From assembly GCA_964016985.1 (NCBI GenBank), contig OZ024821.1, positions 83,921,035 through 83,985,034 of the forward strand: a stretch of 64,000 nt of DNA, read 5' to 3'. This document shows positions 11,253-23,726 of the stretch, one piece after another. A model generated the notes under the pieces. It was not told where the DNA came from. It searched no databases and worked only from the letters and a program-made list of their open reading frames with translations. A program made the translations under genes and the position numbers. Position 1 is the first letter of the stretch, and the number at the start of each line of letters is the position of its first letter. This stretch comes from Anodontia alba (lineage: Eukaryota > Mollusca > Bivalvia > Lucinida > Lucinidae).

Positions 11253-11845
11253 TGAAGATATTGCAACCACTTGATACGCATGATTTCCCAGGTCGAAAAC
11301 GTTTATGTTGCTAATAGACTGTAATTGAAACTTCTGGTTGCAAAAATTATTTTTTCAGTGTGGTTATGTTCTTTTTACCCCCTTACAAAGAATATAATAG
11401 GACCCTCATGCGAATCGCAGCTAAAGCATTTAAGGATCAGTGTCCGTGTTTTGTGTAAATGTTGTTACTGGTACGACGACATTATTTTTTTGTTCTGACA
11501 ATGGAAATCTGCTATATGCGTACATACGCTCGTATATGAGCAGTGTCATGAAAAACAAAACAGCATTGGTAGCAGTGTGCGTACAATTGTACGCATATGA
11601 AACACATTTGTTACGTATTCGTATGTGTGACACATGCACACTCACAGATACCTACACCTTGACGAGCTAGAAAGTAACGGCTTAAAGAATCTATCTAGGC
11701 CCAGTTGTGTGCAGGGTGGGCGCTTCATTTGCCATATTATTTTGTTTTTGACATGGTTATCAGCGTCGTTTTATATAGTCTTTGTGGTAATGTGAGTTAG
11801 AAAATGATAGCTATACGAGCTCGTAGATATCATTTTACGTGTATT
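11253..11845. other. No recognisable feature
   Basis: Short overlapping reading frames on both strands near 11430-11670 show no family resemblance. A CA/TG-rich patch lies at 11620-11660. Confidence 0.5.
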
Positions 11846-12119
11846 CATCACGAAAACACGCCTGTATAATTTTGACCCCCTTAAATCCCACTTTTATATG
11901 GTTAAACTGGGGTTTACCGGGGTATACATTATTTTTCTTATTTTTTTAAAACATAAATTGTGGGTACTCGTTAGAACCGCCTCGCTTAGACTGTTCTAAC
12001 GAGTACCCACAATCTATGCTTTGAGCAGAAACATGAAAAATAGAATTTTTTATCTGAAAATTTTCCTTTTTTGGGTTGTAACATTTTCAATATATTTGGA
12101 TAGGCGTATTTTCATAATG
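11846..12119 (+). mobile_element. Family A MITE, copy 8
   Basis: Complete but more diverged; one hairpin arm reads CCTCGCTTAGACTGTTC, so the tip is mispaired. Confidence 0.8.
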
Positions 12120-12366
12120 AATAGTATAAAAGTATCTGTGATAGTCTCTTATATTTCTGCATACAATGGCTAGGTGTATTAAGTAAATTTATACAGCAAA
12201 AACAAAATTAAAAGAAATTTTCGTCTACCATGTTATATGTTGAAAACACAAATGCTAAAATGCTCTAGAAAAAAAGGAGTATATAAGATAGATATTTTAC
12301 TTATTTCTCCACAATAACATATACTGGATACACTCATAGCTGGCTAAAATCAATGCACTGAAAGCT

Positions 12367-12612
12367 CATTACGAAAACACGAAAATTTCACCACAAAAAC
12401 CTTAAAAGTTATCAGATAAAAATTCTGATATGTTTCATATTTCTGCTCAAAACATAGATTGTGGGTACTCGTTAGAACCGCCTCGCTGAGGCGGTTCTAA
12501 CGAGTACCCACTGTCTATGTTTTTGAGCAAAATTAAGAAAAATAATGTATACCCCTGCAAATCCCAGTTTTACTATATAAATGTGCGGTTTAAGGGGGTC
12601 AAAATTATATAG
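12367..12612 (-). mobile_element. Family A MITE, copy 9, right end truncated
   Basis: Begins CATTACGAAAACACG, keeps the hairpin, stops within the terminal region (ATTATATAGG). A diverged core-1-like patch (ATTTCTCCACAATAACATAT) precedes it at about 12300-12335. Confidence 0.8.
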
Positions 12613-12677
12613 GTGATTGGGGAGGTTGCCTAATATTCTTTTGGTCGCTAGCACTGATTAGGATTTACGATGAAACT

Positions 12678-12702
12678 GAAAAAAAAAAAAAAAAAAAAAA
12701 AA
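12678..12702. repeat. Poly-A run
   Basis: Homopolymer of about 24 A. Confidence 0.9.
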
Positions 12703-12991
12703 CATGCCACGCATAAACAGCATACAGATTTATTTGTAAAATGTAATGTGAGAGCAGAAAGCATGCATGTACCTTTTTTGGAATATTTTGCAGATTTAGT
12801 GATTTGTTATAGGTCCGGAAAGGGAATAGCGGGTGACGAAAGGGTATTTTATCAGATTTTACAACCAAGATAACGATAAATTTTGCCTATTGCCTACTCT
12901 AACATGTTCCCCAAAGGAATTCACAATGAAAAACAAAATGGTCAAAAGGTTTTGGTATTAAAGTAAATTAATGCTGTAAAACAAAATTAAT

Positions 12992-13270
12992 CATTTCGAA
13001 AACACGCCTATTCAAATATATAGATACTTTCTCCTCCAAAAACTGAAAAGTTTCAGATAAAAGAAAATGATATTTTTCACATTTCTACTCAAAACATAGA
13101 TTGTGGGTACTCGTTGGAACCGCCTCGGCGAGGCGGTTCTAACGAATACCCACAATCTATGTTTTTGAACAGATATAAAAAAATTCATGTATACCCCTGT
13201 AAACCCCAGTTCTACTATATAAAAGTGGGGTTTGAGGGGGTCAAAATTATATAGGCATGCATTCGTGATG
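12992..13270 (-). mobile_element. Family A MITE, copy 10
   Basis: Complete; CATTTCGAAAACACGCC to ATTCGTGATG, intact hairpin at about 13095-13160. Confidence 0.85.
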
Positions 13271-13704
13271 TATTGTAACCTGATTTTTCATTATATTTTA
13301 TGGAAGAACATGAAGGTACATATTTCAAAGACTTTTCAGCATAATGACTGCTTTTGTGTGACACGCCCTCTTACCACTCTATTGTACTTAGTAACATAGT
13401 ACAGGCAATAACTTGGTTTGTTTTGAAAGACTTGATGTCAACAAAAGAATAAACGTAAATGTGTCCATTTTGTTACCAGGTCCTAAATTATCAGATGAAT
13501 ATCAAGTTGATTGGGAAGATTGCTGCCCGGGGCACCAAGATACGTATTTGAGACGTATTTGAACCGTCACGACAAAGAAAAACAGAGTTTATAACATGCG
13601 CAGTGAAAAGACCCTGATAACCCGGTGAGTTTGGTCTTTGGACTTGACCAAATCATTTTACAATAGGCAGAGACTACAAGTTAGACACCGATAGTTATGT
13701 CAGT

Positions 13705-13718
13705 CCACTAGGTGGCGC
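13705..13718 (+). promoter_or_regulatory. CTCF-like motif
   Basis: CCACTAGGTGGCGC matches the core CTCF consensus CCASYAGRKGGCRS at all 14 positions. CTCF is conserved in bilaterians including molluscs; binding here is inferred only from the motif. The surrounding 13271-13882 has no other recognised feature. Confidence 0.45.
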
Positions 13719-13882
13719 AGGATGATCTGAATATTCGATGGCCTTGGGCATTGACCTTTCAGTTTGATCCGATCAAGAAATAACAGTTTTTGTGCATTGT
13801 AATTGAGAAGTAATGGATCTTAGAATTTACAAGTGAATAATAGTGTAATCTCAAACCCTTAAAGCGCCGAACAAAATTTGTA

Positions 13883-14053
13883 GCAGACGACATTTTATGT
13901 ACTTTTTTTTATTATATTTATGTTTTTTTTCAGAGAAAAATAGTCTTGATATTTCATGTGAATAGTCTGCCAAGTAGACGATTCACATGAAATGTCATGG
14001 CTATTTTTCTTTAAAAGATGAATAAAAAATTATTATTACAAAGTGTCGTCTGC
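13883..14053. mobile_element. Foldback repeat with GCAGACGAC ends
   Basis: GCAGACGACATTT at the left faces AAGTGTCGTCTGC at the right. Inside, TTTCATGTGAATAGTCTGCC faces TAGACGATTCACATGAAAT, giving a stem of about 80 bases. Partial relatives lie near 18860, 43140-43200 and 46807-46917. Confidence 0.7.
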
Positions 14054-14491
14054 TGCAGTTGTGATTGAGGTCTTCAAGCACTCGTATTATCTCACAATCG
14101 TTGTGCTGGAGGCCTGACGTGGTTTCAATGGCCGTTTGACCGTCAATTTAAAGAATAATATAAATTTAATAGGTGCTACCTATGTCCAAATAATCATTAC
14201 ATGCTTCTTAGGTGGGTTGGCCAGATCCAACTGAATTTGATTTCAGACCACGCTTGACTTCTAATCCCTGCATGAATTGCGATATAACGTCTGTAAACAA
14301 TATTTCAGTTATTCAGAGACATTTCTTTCTTTCTTTCGTTACGTCTTAACCTACGAAGAGGACGTCGGACAGTTCGGTTAACGAGTGCAAAAGGGGGTTA
14401 GCTGAAAATAAAAGGTGCACAGTTCAGAAAAAGAATATACAGATGTGAAACAAGAGTTAATATAGTTAAAAGATAAAAGCTTGTTGGGTGT

Positions 14492-16930
14492 TTAGGGTGA
14501 GATATGGACTACTTGGCACACAGCATAGCTGAATTGTGCCACAGTAGGTAGGACGGGGATGTGGTGTTCTAGGGCATTCCAGTGAACTATAGTACGGGGA
14601 AAGAATGTGTACTTGTAATAGTCACGGAGGGTGGGAATCTATCTATATGCCAAGGGGTAATTGGACTTAGATGGCCTTGTATTGGGAATTAGGTAGTCTG
14701 CTGCAGGTATGGCGACAAGATCATATGTGATCTTGGACATAAGAATCAACCTACTATCTATCCGACGTTATTCCAGAGTGCGCCAGTTTAGGTCCTTTAA
14801 CATTTGGGTTACACTTGAGGTGCGCTGGTAATCACGAGTAGCCCATCTGGCTGCCCTGCGCTGAACTGCTTCAACTTTAGCAATATTTGTAGCTGTGTGG
14901 GGAGACCAGACCGTCGAAGCATACTCCAACTGGGGTCTTACTAGAGTTTTGTAGGCTGTGGATTTGAGGTCCTTATTATGAACCTTAATATTCCGTTTAA
15001 GAAACCCCAAAGTCTGGTTTGCTTCTTGGTAATCAAATCAATATGGGGGCTCCAAGAAAGATCATCTGAGATTGTAACACCCAGATATTTGGCCGATGGG
15101 ACTGTTTGAAGGACAGTGTCATGGAGGATATATTTGGTTTGGATGGGACATTTAGCTCTTGTGACATGCAGGACCTGGCATTTTGAAGGGTTGAAGCTCA
15201 TGTCCCATCGTTGTTCCCATTTTCGAGGATGTGAAGGTCATTCTGCAGTGTTATTGACTCACCTTCAGGGCTAATAGCTAGGTATATGGCCGTATCATCT
15301 GCAAAAAGCCTAACTCTGGACTTGACCTGGTCAGGTAGGTCATTTATATAGGCCAGAAAGAGAATGGGTCCAAGGACAGAGCCCTGCGGGACTCCAGATG
15401 ACACAGCTATCTTGTCTGACTTAATCCCATTTAGAACCACTGCTTGCGATCGCGAGTCCAAAAAGTCCTTAATCCAAAAGAGTGTGTTCCCCCGAATTCC
15501 ATAGAAATGTAATTTGGAAATTACTTTTTCGTGGGCAACCTTGTCAAATGCCTTACTGAAATCCAAAAGCATTAAATCTGTCTGTTGCCCCATTTGCATA
15601 TTTTTAGAAATTTCATCCACTAGCATTATCAGCTGGGTCTCGCAGGACCTCTTCTCCCTGAACCCATGTTGCAGCTCAAATAGGATGTTGGAATTTGCCA
15701 AGTGTCTAGTCAAGTTGGAAGCGACTATATGCTCCATCACTTTGCATAAGACACAAGTGAGGGAGATAGGGCGGTAATATGCTGGGTCTGATCTGTCTCC
15801 CTTTTCAAAAATGGGAGACACATTTGCTTCCTTCCAGATATGAGGAAGTTTACCTGAGTCAAGTGAAAGATCACTTGGACGTGGGGGGGGGGGGGGGGGG
15901 CGGGGGGGGGCAAGTTCTGCATGAAGCTTCTGCAGGACTATGGGCTTGAATTGGTCTGGGCCAGCTGCTTTGTGGGGGTTAAGGGACTTGAGCAGCTTTT
16001 CAATGCCATTCACAGAAATCTGTATGTCAGGCATTGGACTGTATGGGCTGGGTTGGAATTTTAAGTTGCGGCCCTGGTCGTTTAGCTCTTGAAGTTACCG
16101 CTGAGCTAGGGAACTAAGGCGTTCTGGTGATTTGGGGCTAAAGACTGATTGAAATTGCCTGTTCAGAGCATTTGCCTTGTCACGTTCATGAGAGAGAGTC
16201 TGTCCATCTGACTTTATGGGGGCTACTCCACTGGAGTCCTGTTTTGAATGTTTTAAAATAGAATACAATTTTTTAGTATTCACTTTTGGGGGGAGATTTT
16301 CTTCAGGACTATTTGTGGCATTTAATCCTAGGATGTCACCTAGGTATCGTTTGTATGCCCTATCTGTGACCCTGCGAACAAGGTGCTTGTACTCATGAAA
16401 TTTCTTAGAGTCACTAGGTCTGCCGGACCTTTTCATGCGCTTATAGAATTTATCTCTTTTATGCATAAGTCTCCTAATTTCCTGGTTAATCCATGGAAAG
16501 CCATCACGTGTGCCAGCTTTCTTTACAGGGATAAATTTCTCAATGCTCAAGTCTGCTAGCAAACTTATCCCACAATTCTTGAACATCTGAGGTAGCAAGG
16601 TCTGTTTGAAGTTCAAAGTAGAAGACTCTCATAGACTGTTTCAGCTGGTCCCAGTCTGCTTTTTTTGTACAAGGGGATGTTACGAGGGACCTGCTTGTTT
16701 TGACTTGGCCTAATATTCACATTAACTTGCACTATGTCATGGTCACTGAGACCTGGCATGATGGAGACTTCGTCAACAAGGGTGGGTTGGATGTAAAGAA
16801 CAGGTCTAGAATATGGTTACCACGTGTAGGCTGGGTGACGACTTGTTCAAGGAGGCAGTCGTTGACATTGCCTCCAAATTTGTGGGACTTTTACCCGACC
16901 CGATCATATGAATTCGGGTCCTGCTTATTA
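14492..16930 (-). pseudogene. Non-LTR retrotransposon (CR1/jockey-like), LINE-B
   Basis: A 5'-truncated minus-strand element with few lesions. In reading order: the end of an endonuclease (about 16900-16740, including ILDLFF); a linker (16616-16095, PWINQEIRRLMHKRDKFYKR); reverse transcriptase (16034-15198, with AGPDQFKPIVLQKLHAELA, YRPISLTCVLCKVMEHIV, DLMLLDFSKAFDKV, SSGVPQGSVLGPILFLAYIN and the catalytic FADD); then connecting and C-terminal regions (KYLGVTISDDLSWSPHI, PQLEYASTVWSPHTATNI), ending at a TAA at 14492-14494. A poly-G expansion at 15880-15910 replaces a short conserved segment with prolines and shifts the frame. Frameshifts also occur near 15200 and 15000. It is better preserved than LINE-A. 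Confidence 0.9.
15880..15910. repeat. Poly-G tract inside LINE-B
   Basis: Two long G runs separated by a single C, in the middle of the reverse transcriptase frame, where related elements have ordinary coding sequence. Confidence 0.9.
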
Positions 16931-17394
16931 ACTAGCAGCTCTGCCATGGTGGCTTTAGGCAGCCCATCTATTTCGCGGGCCCCGATGGGCGGGGGCCATG
17001 CTTTCCGAATACCGACAACTAGTGTATGCCGACGACAGGTACAACGACAATATACTATCGTTCGCTTACCTGTGTCGAAGTTTTTCAAGATTATCACGTG
17101 AAAAGAGCGTACAGTATGTGTTATCTAAAAATCTACATCAAAGTGTACCTTATGCACAAAACGAATCAGGCTTAGCTTGTAAGTAGATGGAGAGTGGATA
17201 GAAATAATATTCGAAGTGGAGACAAAATTCAAAATAACGCTGATCGCAAATTTTGTAGGCTGACGTCATAATCTCGTGATTCAGCCCATTGCAATTGGAA
17301 TACTTGGCGTTATTGGCTGTTTGATGCTATTATCGGCACGACCGCCATGTCAATAGTCACTGCCAAATCGCGGAACGCTTATTGTTTTTTCAGG

Positions 17395-17520
17395 ATAAGA
17401 ACCGAATCACCCAAGTGTTTGTTGGACCATTACATTTTTGGTCACAGGTAGTCTATAGTAGCGCGTATGCACGCGGAACCGCTCCGCGGTTCGGAGAACT
17501 GCCGCACTTATAAACGTTAG
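17395..17520 (+). repeat. Dispersed repeat, also inverted at 25044-25185
   Basis: The block CCCAAGTGTTTGTTGGACCA through CCGCTCCGCGGTTCGG recurs inverted at 25044-25185, just downstream of the Penelope-like reverse transcriptase. It may be part of that element's 3' region. 16931-17394 shows nothing else I can name. Confidence 0.7.
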
Positions 17521-17530
17521 CAGAGTTTAT

Positions 17531-18060
17531 CATCACGAAAACATGCTTGTCTAATGTTGAACCCTTAAACCCCACTTTTATAATATGAAAATAGGCTTAG
17601 CCTAAATTCGAGCACAGCACAGACCTATCTGTAGTCTCTTCGAAAGTCCTTCACAGCATCATTTAAGAATGACTATCAGTATATAAAAAAATATATGTAA
17701 ATCAATAATAAATAATAAAAGTAATCAGCAATATATGTTCATGACACTTATTGACACGCGTTTCTTGTCACTTCGTGACGCTTATTAGTATCAAGTCCGC
17801 TCCAGTCCTGTCAACTTCCAGTGATAACTTCCGGGAAGAAAACGGGAAGAAAATTGGTCAGAGCGATTTCTGCTGAAAGTATATATCGCTGTATGTTACT
17901 TTTCCTTGATCATATTCTCTACCGTAGAGCTCACTTCGTTCGCGCCGCGCTTCGCGCGTCGCGAGCTGCGCTCGCTATAATAAAACTGGGATTTACAGAG
18001 GTATACGTTATTTTTCTTTATTTCTGCTCAAAACATCGATTGTGGTACTCGTTAGGTACT
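17531..18060 (+). mobile_element. Family A MITE, copy 11, split by a 0.4 kb insertion and truncated
   Basis: Left end CATCACGAAAACATGC to about 17582, then unrelated sequence (17583-17978), then the family resumes at AAACTGGGATTTACAG. It stops within the first hairpin arm (GTGGTACTCGTTAG), where another repeat begins. Confidence 0.75.
17583..17978. mobile_element. Unclassified insertion inside a family A MITE
   Basis: About 395 bases flanked by TATA-like sequence on both sides. It ends in a GC-rich, CG-dinucleotide-rich string (CGCGCCGCGCTTCGCGCGTC) unlike its surroundings. No terminal repeats identified. Confidence 0.5.
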
Positions 18061-18061
18061 A

Positions 18062-18230
18062 TATGCTAATATTTTTGCTGAAAAAATGTGAGTAACTTTT
18101 GCATTTGCAAACTTACTCACATTTGTTCAGCAAAAATACATGTGAATTAGATAATGAACTTACTAGAATAGTTAACATTTTGACCACTAACGAGCTCGTT
18201 AAGCTATCGACGCATTGAACAACTGGGCCC
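18062..18230 (+). mobile_element. GGGCC-CAGTTGTTC MITE, right part
   Basis: Matches the right two thirds of the complete copy at 48617-48847, ending GAACAACTGGGCC. The internal hairpin (GAAAAAATGTGAGTAA facing TTACTCACATTTGTTC) is present; the left end is replaced by MITE A copy 11. Confidence 0.8.
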
Positions 18231-18462
18231 TGATCATTTTCAATACATGTATTCCGTATCATCCCAAATTTTAAGCTTTGTTGCTCCAAAGGCTATATCA
18301 TCTGACTAAAATTAATGATTTTTTTTTTTTTGATTTTTTTTTTATGGAAAACAAGGTTAGACAAAAAAAAAATCAAATTGCCTCTGAATAAGGCTAGACA
18401 TTTCATACTCCGGAGGAGACAATTCGAACATGAATAAAATATTGTCTTATTTTCTGTGAATA

Positions 18463-18602
18463 TTAACCCGTTGAAGACTGGAGACCCCTAAAGGGTAACT
18501 GGCAAATAGAAATATCTATATGATATAGCTTAAATACCTGAAATGTAAATTGGACTCTTTCAATTTATAGTGTGGGAGAGTTTATTAGTCTTTAATGGGT
18601 TA
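18463..18602 (+). mobile_element. Family W MITE, short copy without hairpin
   Basis: TTAACCCGTTGAAGACTGGA at the left and GTCTTTAATGGGTTAA at the right form inverted ends. Copies at 37604 and 43210 have the same ends plus extra sequence; at 43210 that includes core-2 hairpin arms. Confidence 0.75.
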
Positions 18603-19009
18603 AGAAACATATTTTAAAATGTCTGCTTTTATTTAAGCTTTCATCTGCGGAACCTTACTATTTCTTGCTAATAATGTGCATTCATCAAAAGTACGAAAAT
18701 CATATCGTGATGCTGTTTTAAAAGCGCGAGAGACCATATCATCAAAATCGCGAGACGAGAATACAGATAAATAATACAGAAAAGAATAGTTATCTGTGCT
18801 CAAATTTCACCTTAAATTCTGTAGATTTCACCAAGGACAAGAATGGTAGAGTCAGCAGACGACACTCTGAAGAATTTCCTTTTATTCCCCCAGAAAATAG
18901 ACTTTGGCATTCCATTCAAATTGTCACCAAATCATTTTTCGCAGAAAACAGACTTTGATATTCCATGCAATTTCTAACCAAATCATTTTTTTCCAATATA
19001 ACATAGACT

Positions 19010-19160
19010 TTAAAGGCTCCATATTCCTTAAAAATAGACATTTCTTATCAGAGAAAGGTTTAATAAATTGATATACAGTATTAATGCGATCATAAAATGT
19101 GGCACCTGACAGCATGTAGAATTTCACTTAGTCTCTCGTTTTTGAACTGGATAAAAATGT
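19010..19160 (-). repeat. Half copy of the 10609-10968 foldback element
   Basis: AAAGGCTCCATATTCCTTAA through TAGTCTCTCGTTTTTGAA matches one arm only. Confidence 0.8.
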
Positions 19161-19261
19161 TTTATTTTTGTTGAGTTTTGTTGTATAACATGTCAAAGTC
19201 TATTTTCTAGGAAAATTTTTAGAAAAGGCGTTTCAGAATGAAGCTCATCTTGGGAGACTAT

Positions 19262-19360
19262 CCAGCAAACACACAACGTCGCAGGAACGTCGTTAAAACG
19301 TCGCTTCAACGTTGCAGCGACGTTGTAACGACGTTATTACGACGTTGTGTGTTTGCTGGG
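19262..19360. mobile_element. ACGT-rich palindromic MITE (family K)
   Basis: CCAGCAAACACACAACGTCG at the left is the reverse complement of the right end (CGACGTTGTGTGTTTGCTGG), with repeated AACGTCG/CGACGTT inside. Diverged relatives are at 46529-46600 and 47776-47893. Confidence 0.85.
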
Positions 19361-19422
19361 ACAAGGATAATAAATTCGCGCTTTTGATATATGAAAATTT
19401 TCACGTTTTCATAAACAAAAAT

Positions 19423-19695
19423 CATTACGAAAGCACGCCTATTCAAATAAATAGAAAATTTCACCTCCAAAAACTGAAAATTTTCAGATAAAGCTCTGAC
19501 ATTTTTTCATATTTCTGCTCAAAACATAGATTGTGGGTACCCACAATCTATGCCGAGGCGGTTCTAACGAGTACGCACAATCTATGTTTTGAGCAGAAAT
19601 AAGAAAAATAATGTATACCCCTGTAAACCCCAATTTTACTATATAAAAGTGGGGCTTAAGGGGGGTCAAAATTATAAAGGCGTGTTTTCGTGATG
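19423..19695 (-). mobile_element. Family A MITE, copy 12, rearranged hairpin
   Basis: Both ends are intact. The core reads GATTGTGGGTACCCACAATC followed by the remains of the normal hairpin, so part of one arm was deleted and a new shorter palindrome formed. Confidence 0.85.
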
Positions 19696-19764
19696 CATGC
19701 GCTTTGATAAACTGATTCGCCGCTAATAACCATTTAATCACTATCGTTCCATAAATGGGACATT

Positions 19765-19820
19765 GGCAAATAGTGTAGACCCAGAAAAGACATTGCAAAA
19801 CACGGGTCTACACTATTTGC
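19765..19820. repeat. Core-2 hairpin (TTTGC hairpin)
   Basis: GGCAAATAGTGTAGACCC faces GGGTCTACACTATTTGC. The stretch 19830-20340 after it has no recognised feature. Confidence 0.8.
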
Positions 19821-20344
19821 ATTTAACACAGGAATTACTATAAAGATAGTAATAATAAAAGCTGCGTGTCAGCTGCCAGACGTCTGGTAGCAGCGAATCA
19901 TCTAGAAAGGGATTTCCATGAGGGTCTTTTTCTGTCTTGCAACAAAAGACAAAAGTTTTCATTTTTGTTAATACATTACCTATAGTGCCCCATATACTAA
20001 AATAGTATTGATTTTGCAACGCAGATCCTAGTTTTGGATAAACATGATCATGAAAGTGGATTTGGTAATTCAGTATGAACCTGAGGTACCATATTTTAAA
20101 CACCGTTTCTCTTTTAAAATATATCACACCCAGCTATGCCTTTTTCTGTTTGTTAGACAAATGTCTTAGATAATATCCTATCTCACTTACCTCTCTTAAA
20201 AGAAAAATATAACATCTGCAGCAACACTTTTATAAAAACTTCAATTTTTGATAATTTTGCATCTTTGGAATTCAATTAAACCTAGCTATTCTCCGGAATT
20301 GAATGGTGAATTATTTTGAAACTTGCCTAAATATAACATTGGGA

Positions 20345-20985
20345 CAGTGCAAAGATATGACAAAGTCGTGCATCGTGCGGCGTCAACAATTTGCTGTAAA
20401 TGACAACAACTCCTAAACTCCTAGGCCAATTTCAATCAAACTTCACAGGAATGTTGCCTAGGTGACTTTTTATCAAAATAGCAAAATATTTTTCGCATCA
20501 ATGAACAAGATGGCCGCCAGAGCTAAAATGGAAAAAAATAAATGACAACTCCACCTATATAATTAGGTCAATTTCAATCAAACTTCACGGGCATGTTGCC
20601 TATGTATGTATCTACCAAAATAGCTAAAATGATTTCGCTCCGATGAACAAGATGGCCACAAGTGCTAAACAAGAAAAAATATCTATAAATGACACCTCTT
20701 CCTAAACCCTTTGTCTAGTTTTAATGAAGCTTCAAAAGAATGTTGCCTAGGTGTCTCTCTACCAAAATAGATAAAATGGTTCTGCTCCAATGAAAAAGAT
20801 GGCCACACAGCTAGCAACAGAAAATCTTAAAATGACAACTCTTGCTACAGCCTTGGGCTAATTTCAATCAAAGAAGAATGTTTGTTTTGATGATATCTTG
20901 ATATAGTTTAATAAGGGTCATGTTGAGTCAGACCATGGCACTCAGGTGAGCGATTTAGGACTATCTGGTCCCTCTCGTTTTCTAG
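20345..20985 (+). mobile_element. Pearl/HINE-like element i, left end degenerate
   Basis: About four tandem units of about 130 bases (AATTTCAATCAAACTTCAC ... GAACAAGATGGCC), preceded by a GTGCGGCGTCAACAATTTGC block shared with element ii. It ends with CACTCAGGTGAGCGATTTAG and CCTCTCGTTT, the family's right end. Confidence 0.75.
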
Positions 20986-22024
20986 AACCATCTTTGTTTT
21001 ACAACGTAAGTCATTGATCTGCAGTAACATAATCATGAAAGTGGGTGGGGTAATTCAGTATGAACCTAAAACATCATACTATAAAGTATGAACCTAAAGC
21101 ATCATACTTTAAACTGTGTCTCTTTTAGAATCTGCCACACCAAGTTATACTAACTTCCATTTGTTAGACTAATGCCTCAGTAAGTATCCTGTTTCACATT
21201 TTCCCTTTCAAGTAAAATATTAAGTCTGCAGCAATTCTTCCATGAAAATCTTTTATTTTTGTTATTTTTGCATTTTGATATTCACAAAGTCCTAGCCAAT
21301 ATCTGCATTCTTTAAAACTTACTTGAAAATAATGTTAGGAGAATGCGCATGACCCTAATTAAAACTGTATTAAGATATCATCAAAACTAACATTCTTATC
21401 ATGTTTGATCGAAATTGAACAAAGGATGCAGGAGGAGTTGTCATTTAAAGATTTTTTTTTCTATTTTCAGCTCTGGTACAGAACCACTTTTGGTGTGTGT
21501 GTTTTTTTTTTTGTTTTTTGTTTGTTTGTTTTTTTCACTTCTAATGTTTACAAGAATTACAATTTATGGTCTTGTCAAAAAGTCTGTGATGCCCTTGTTT
21601 ATCGCATGCATAGCATTTTTATTAGATTTGGAACTATACCTTACAGGCAAATTATTGGTATTTCGATGGGAACTAATTGTGCTCCTCTTGTTGCAGATTT
21701 GTTTCTTTTTTTTTTTTTTTTTTTTTTTTTTTTGTTATGAAAGAGATTTCATGAAGTCTCTCTTATGTTTTTTTGAAAAACCAGGCTGACATTATTGAGG
21801 CTTTCAATTCCACTTCAAGATACCTTGATGTTTTATTAAATATTGACAATATTTACTTTGACCAAATGGTGGACCGCATGTACCCTACTGAACTCCATTT
21901 AAATAAAGCCCATTCTTCCGATACCGAGGCACCTTTTTGGATTTGAACAATGAATATCTAATGGTACGGTTTCAACCATTTATGATAAACGGGACGATTT
22001 TGATTTTGATGTAGTCAATTTCAC

Positions 22025-23689
22025 TTTTTAGCTCACCTGAGCACGAAGTGCTTATGGTGAGCTATTGTGGTCAGTCAATGTCCGTCGTGTGTCGTCCGTC
22101 GTGCGTCGTGCGGCGCCAACAATTGCTTTAGTGCCTACTCCTCCACCCTGGGCCAATTGACTTGATACTTGGTAGGAAGCATCGGAATGACCTGTAGATC
22201 AAAAATAGCTAAAATCGTTCCGATCGGAAATCCAAGGAGGCCGCGGCCGCCATCTTGAAAATCTATTTTTCGCTTCTTCTCCTGAACCGAAAAGCCAATT
22301 GACTCCAAACTTGCTAGGAAACATCGGGATGACTTGTAGATCAAAAATAGCTAAAATCATGTCGATCGGAAATCCAAGATGGCCGCCATGGCAGCCATCT
22401 TGAAAATCTATTTTTCGCTTCTTCTCCTGAACTGAAAGGCCAGTTGACTCTAAACTTGCTAGGAAGTATCAGGGTGACTTGTAGATCAAAAATAGCTAAA
22501 ATCGTGCCGATCGGAAATCCAAGATGGCCGCCATGGCAGCCATCTTGAAAATCTTATTTTCGCTTCTTCTCCTGAACAAAAAAGGCCAATTGACTCCAAA
22601 CTTGCTAGAAAGCATCGAGGTGACTTGAAGATAAAAAATGGCTAAAATCGTGCCGATCGGAAATCCAAAATGGCCGCTATGTCAGCCTTCTTGAAAATCT
22701 ATTTTTCGCTTCTTCTCCTAAACCCAAAAGCCAATTGACTCCAAACATGGTAGGATGCATTGGGATGACTTATAGATCAAAAATAGCTAAAATCGTTCTG
22801 ATAGGAAATCCAAGATGGCCGCCATGACAGCCATCTTGAAAATCTATTTTTTGCCTCCTCTCCTGAACCGAAATGCCAATTGACTCCAAACTTGCTAGGA
22901 AGCATCGGGGTGATTTGTAGTTAAAAAATGGCTAAAAGCGTGCCGATCGTAAATCCAAGATGGCCGCCATGGTGGCCATCTTGTAAATCTATTTTTCGCT
23001 TCTTCTCCTAACCCCAAATGCCAATTGACTCGAAACTTGGTAAGAAGCATTGGGGTGACTTATAGATCAAAAATAGCTAGAATCGTTCCAATCGGAAATC
23101 CAAGATGGCCGCCATCTTGAAAATCTATTTTTTGCTTCTTCTCCTCCTGAACCGAAATGCCAATTGACTCCAAACTTGGTAGGAATCATCAGGGTGACTT
23201 GTAGATCAAAAATAGCTAAAATCATGCTGATCGGAAATCCAAGATGGCCGCCATGGTGGCCATCTTGAAAATCTTTTTTTCACTTCGTCTCCTAAACCCA
23301 AAAGCCAACTGACTTGAAACTTTGTAGGAACCATCGCGGTGACTTATAGATTAAAAGTGGCTAAAATCGTTCCGATTGGAAATCCAACATGGCTGCCATG
23401 GCGGCCATCTTGAAAATCTTTTTCACTTCTTCTCCTGAACCGAAAGGCTTATTGACTTTAAACTAGGTAGGAAGCATCAGGTGACCTGTAGATAAAACAT
23501 AGCTAAAATCATCCTATCAGAAATCCAAGATGCCATGACAGCCATCTTGAAAATCTATTTTTCGCTTCTTCTCCTGAACTGAACGGCCGTTTGACTTGAA
23601 ACTTGGTAGGAAGCATTCCTGTGACTTGTAGATCTAAAATAGCTTAAATTGTTTGGATCGGAAATCCAAGATGGCCGGCCATCTTGAAA

Positions 23690-23726
<37 letters not shown>

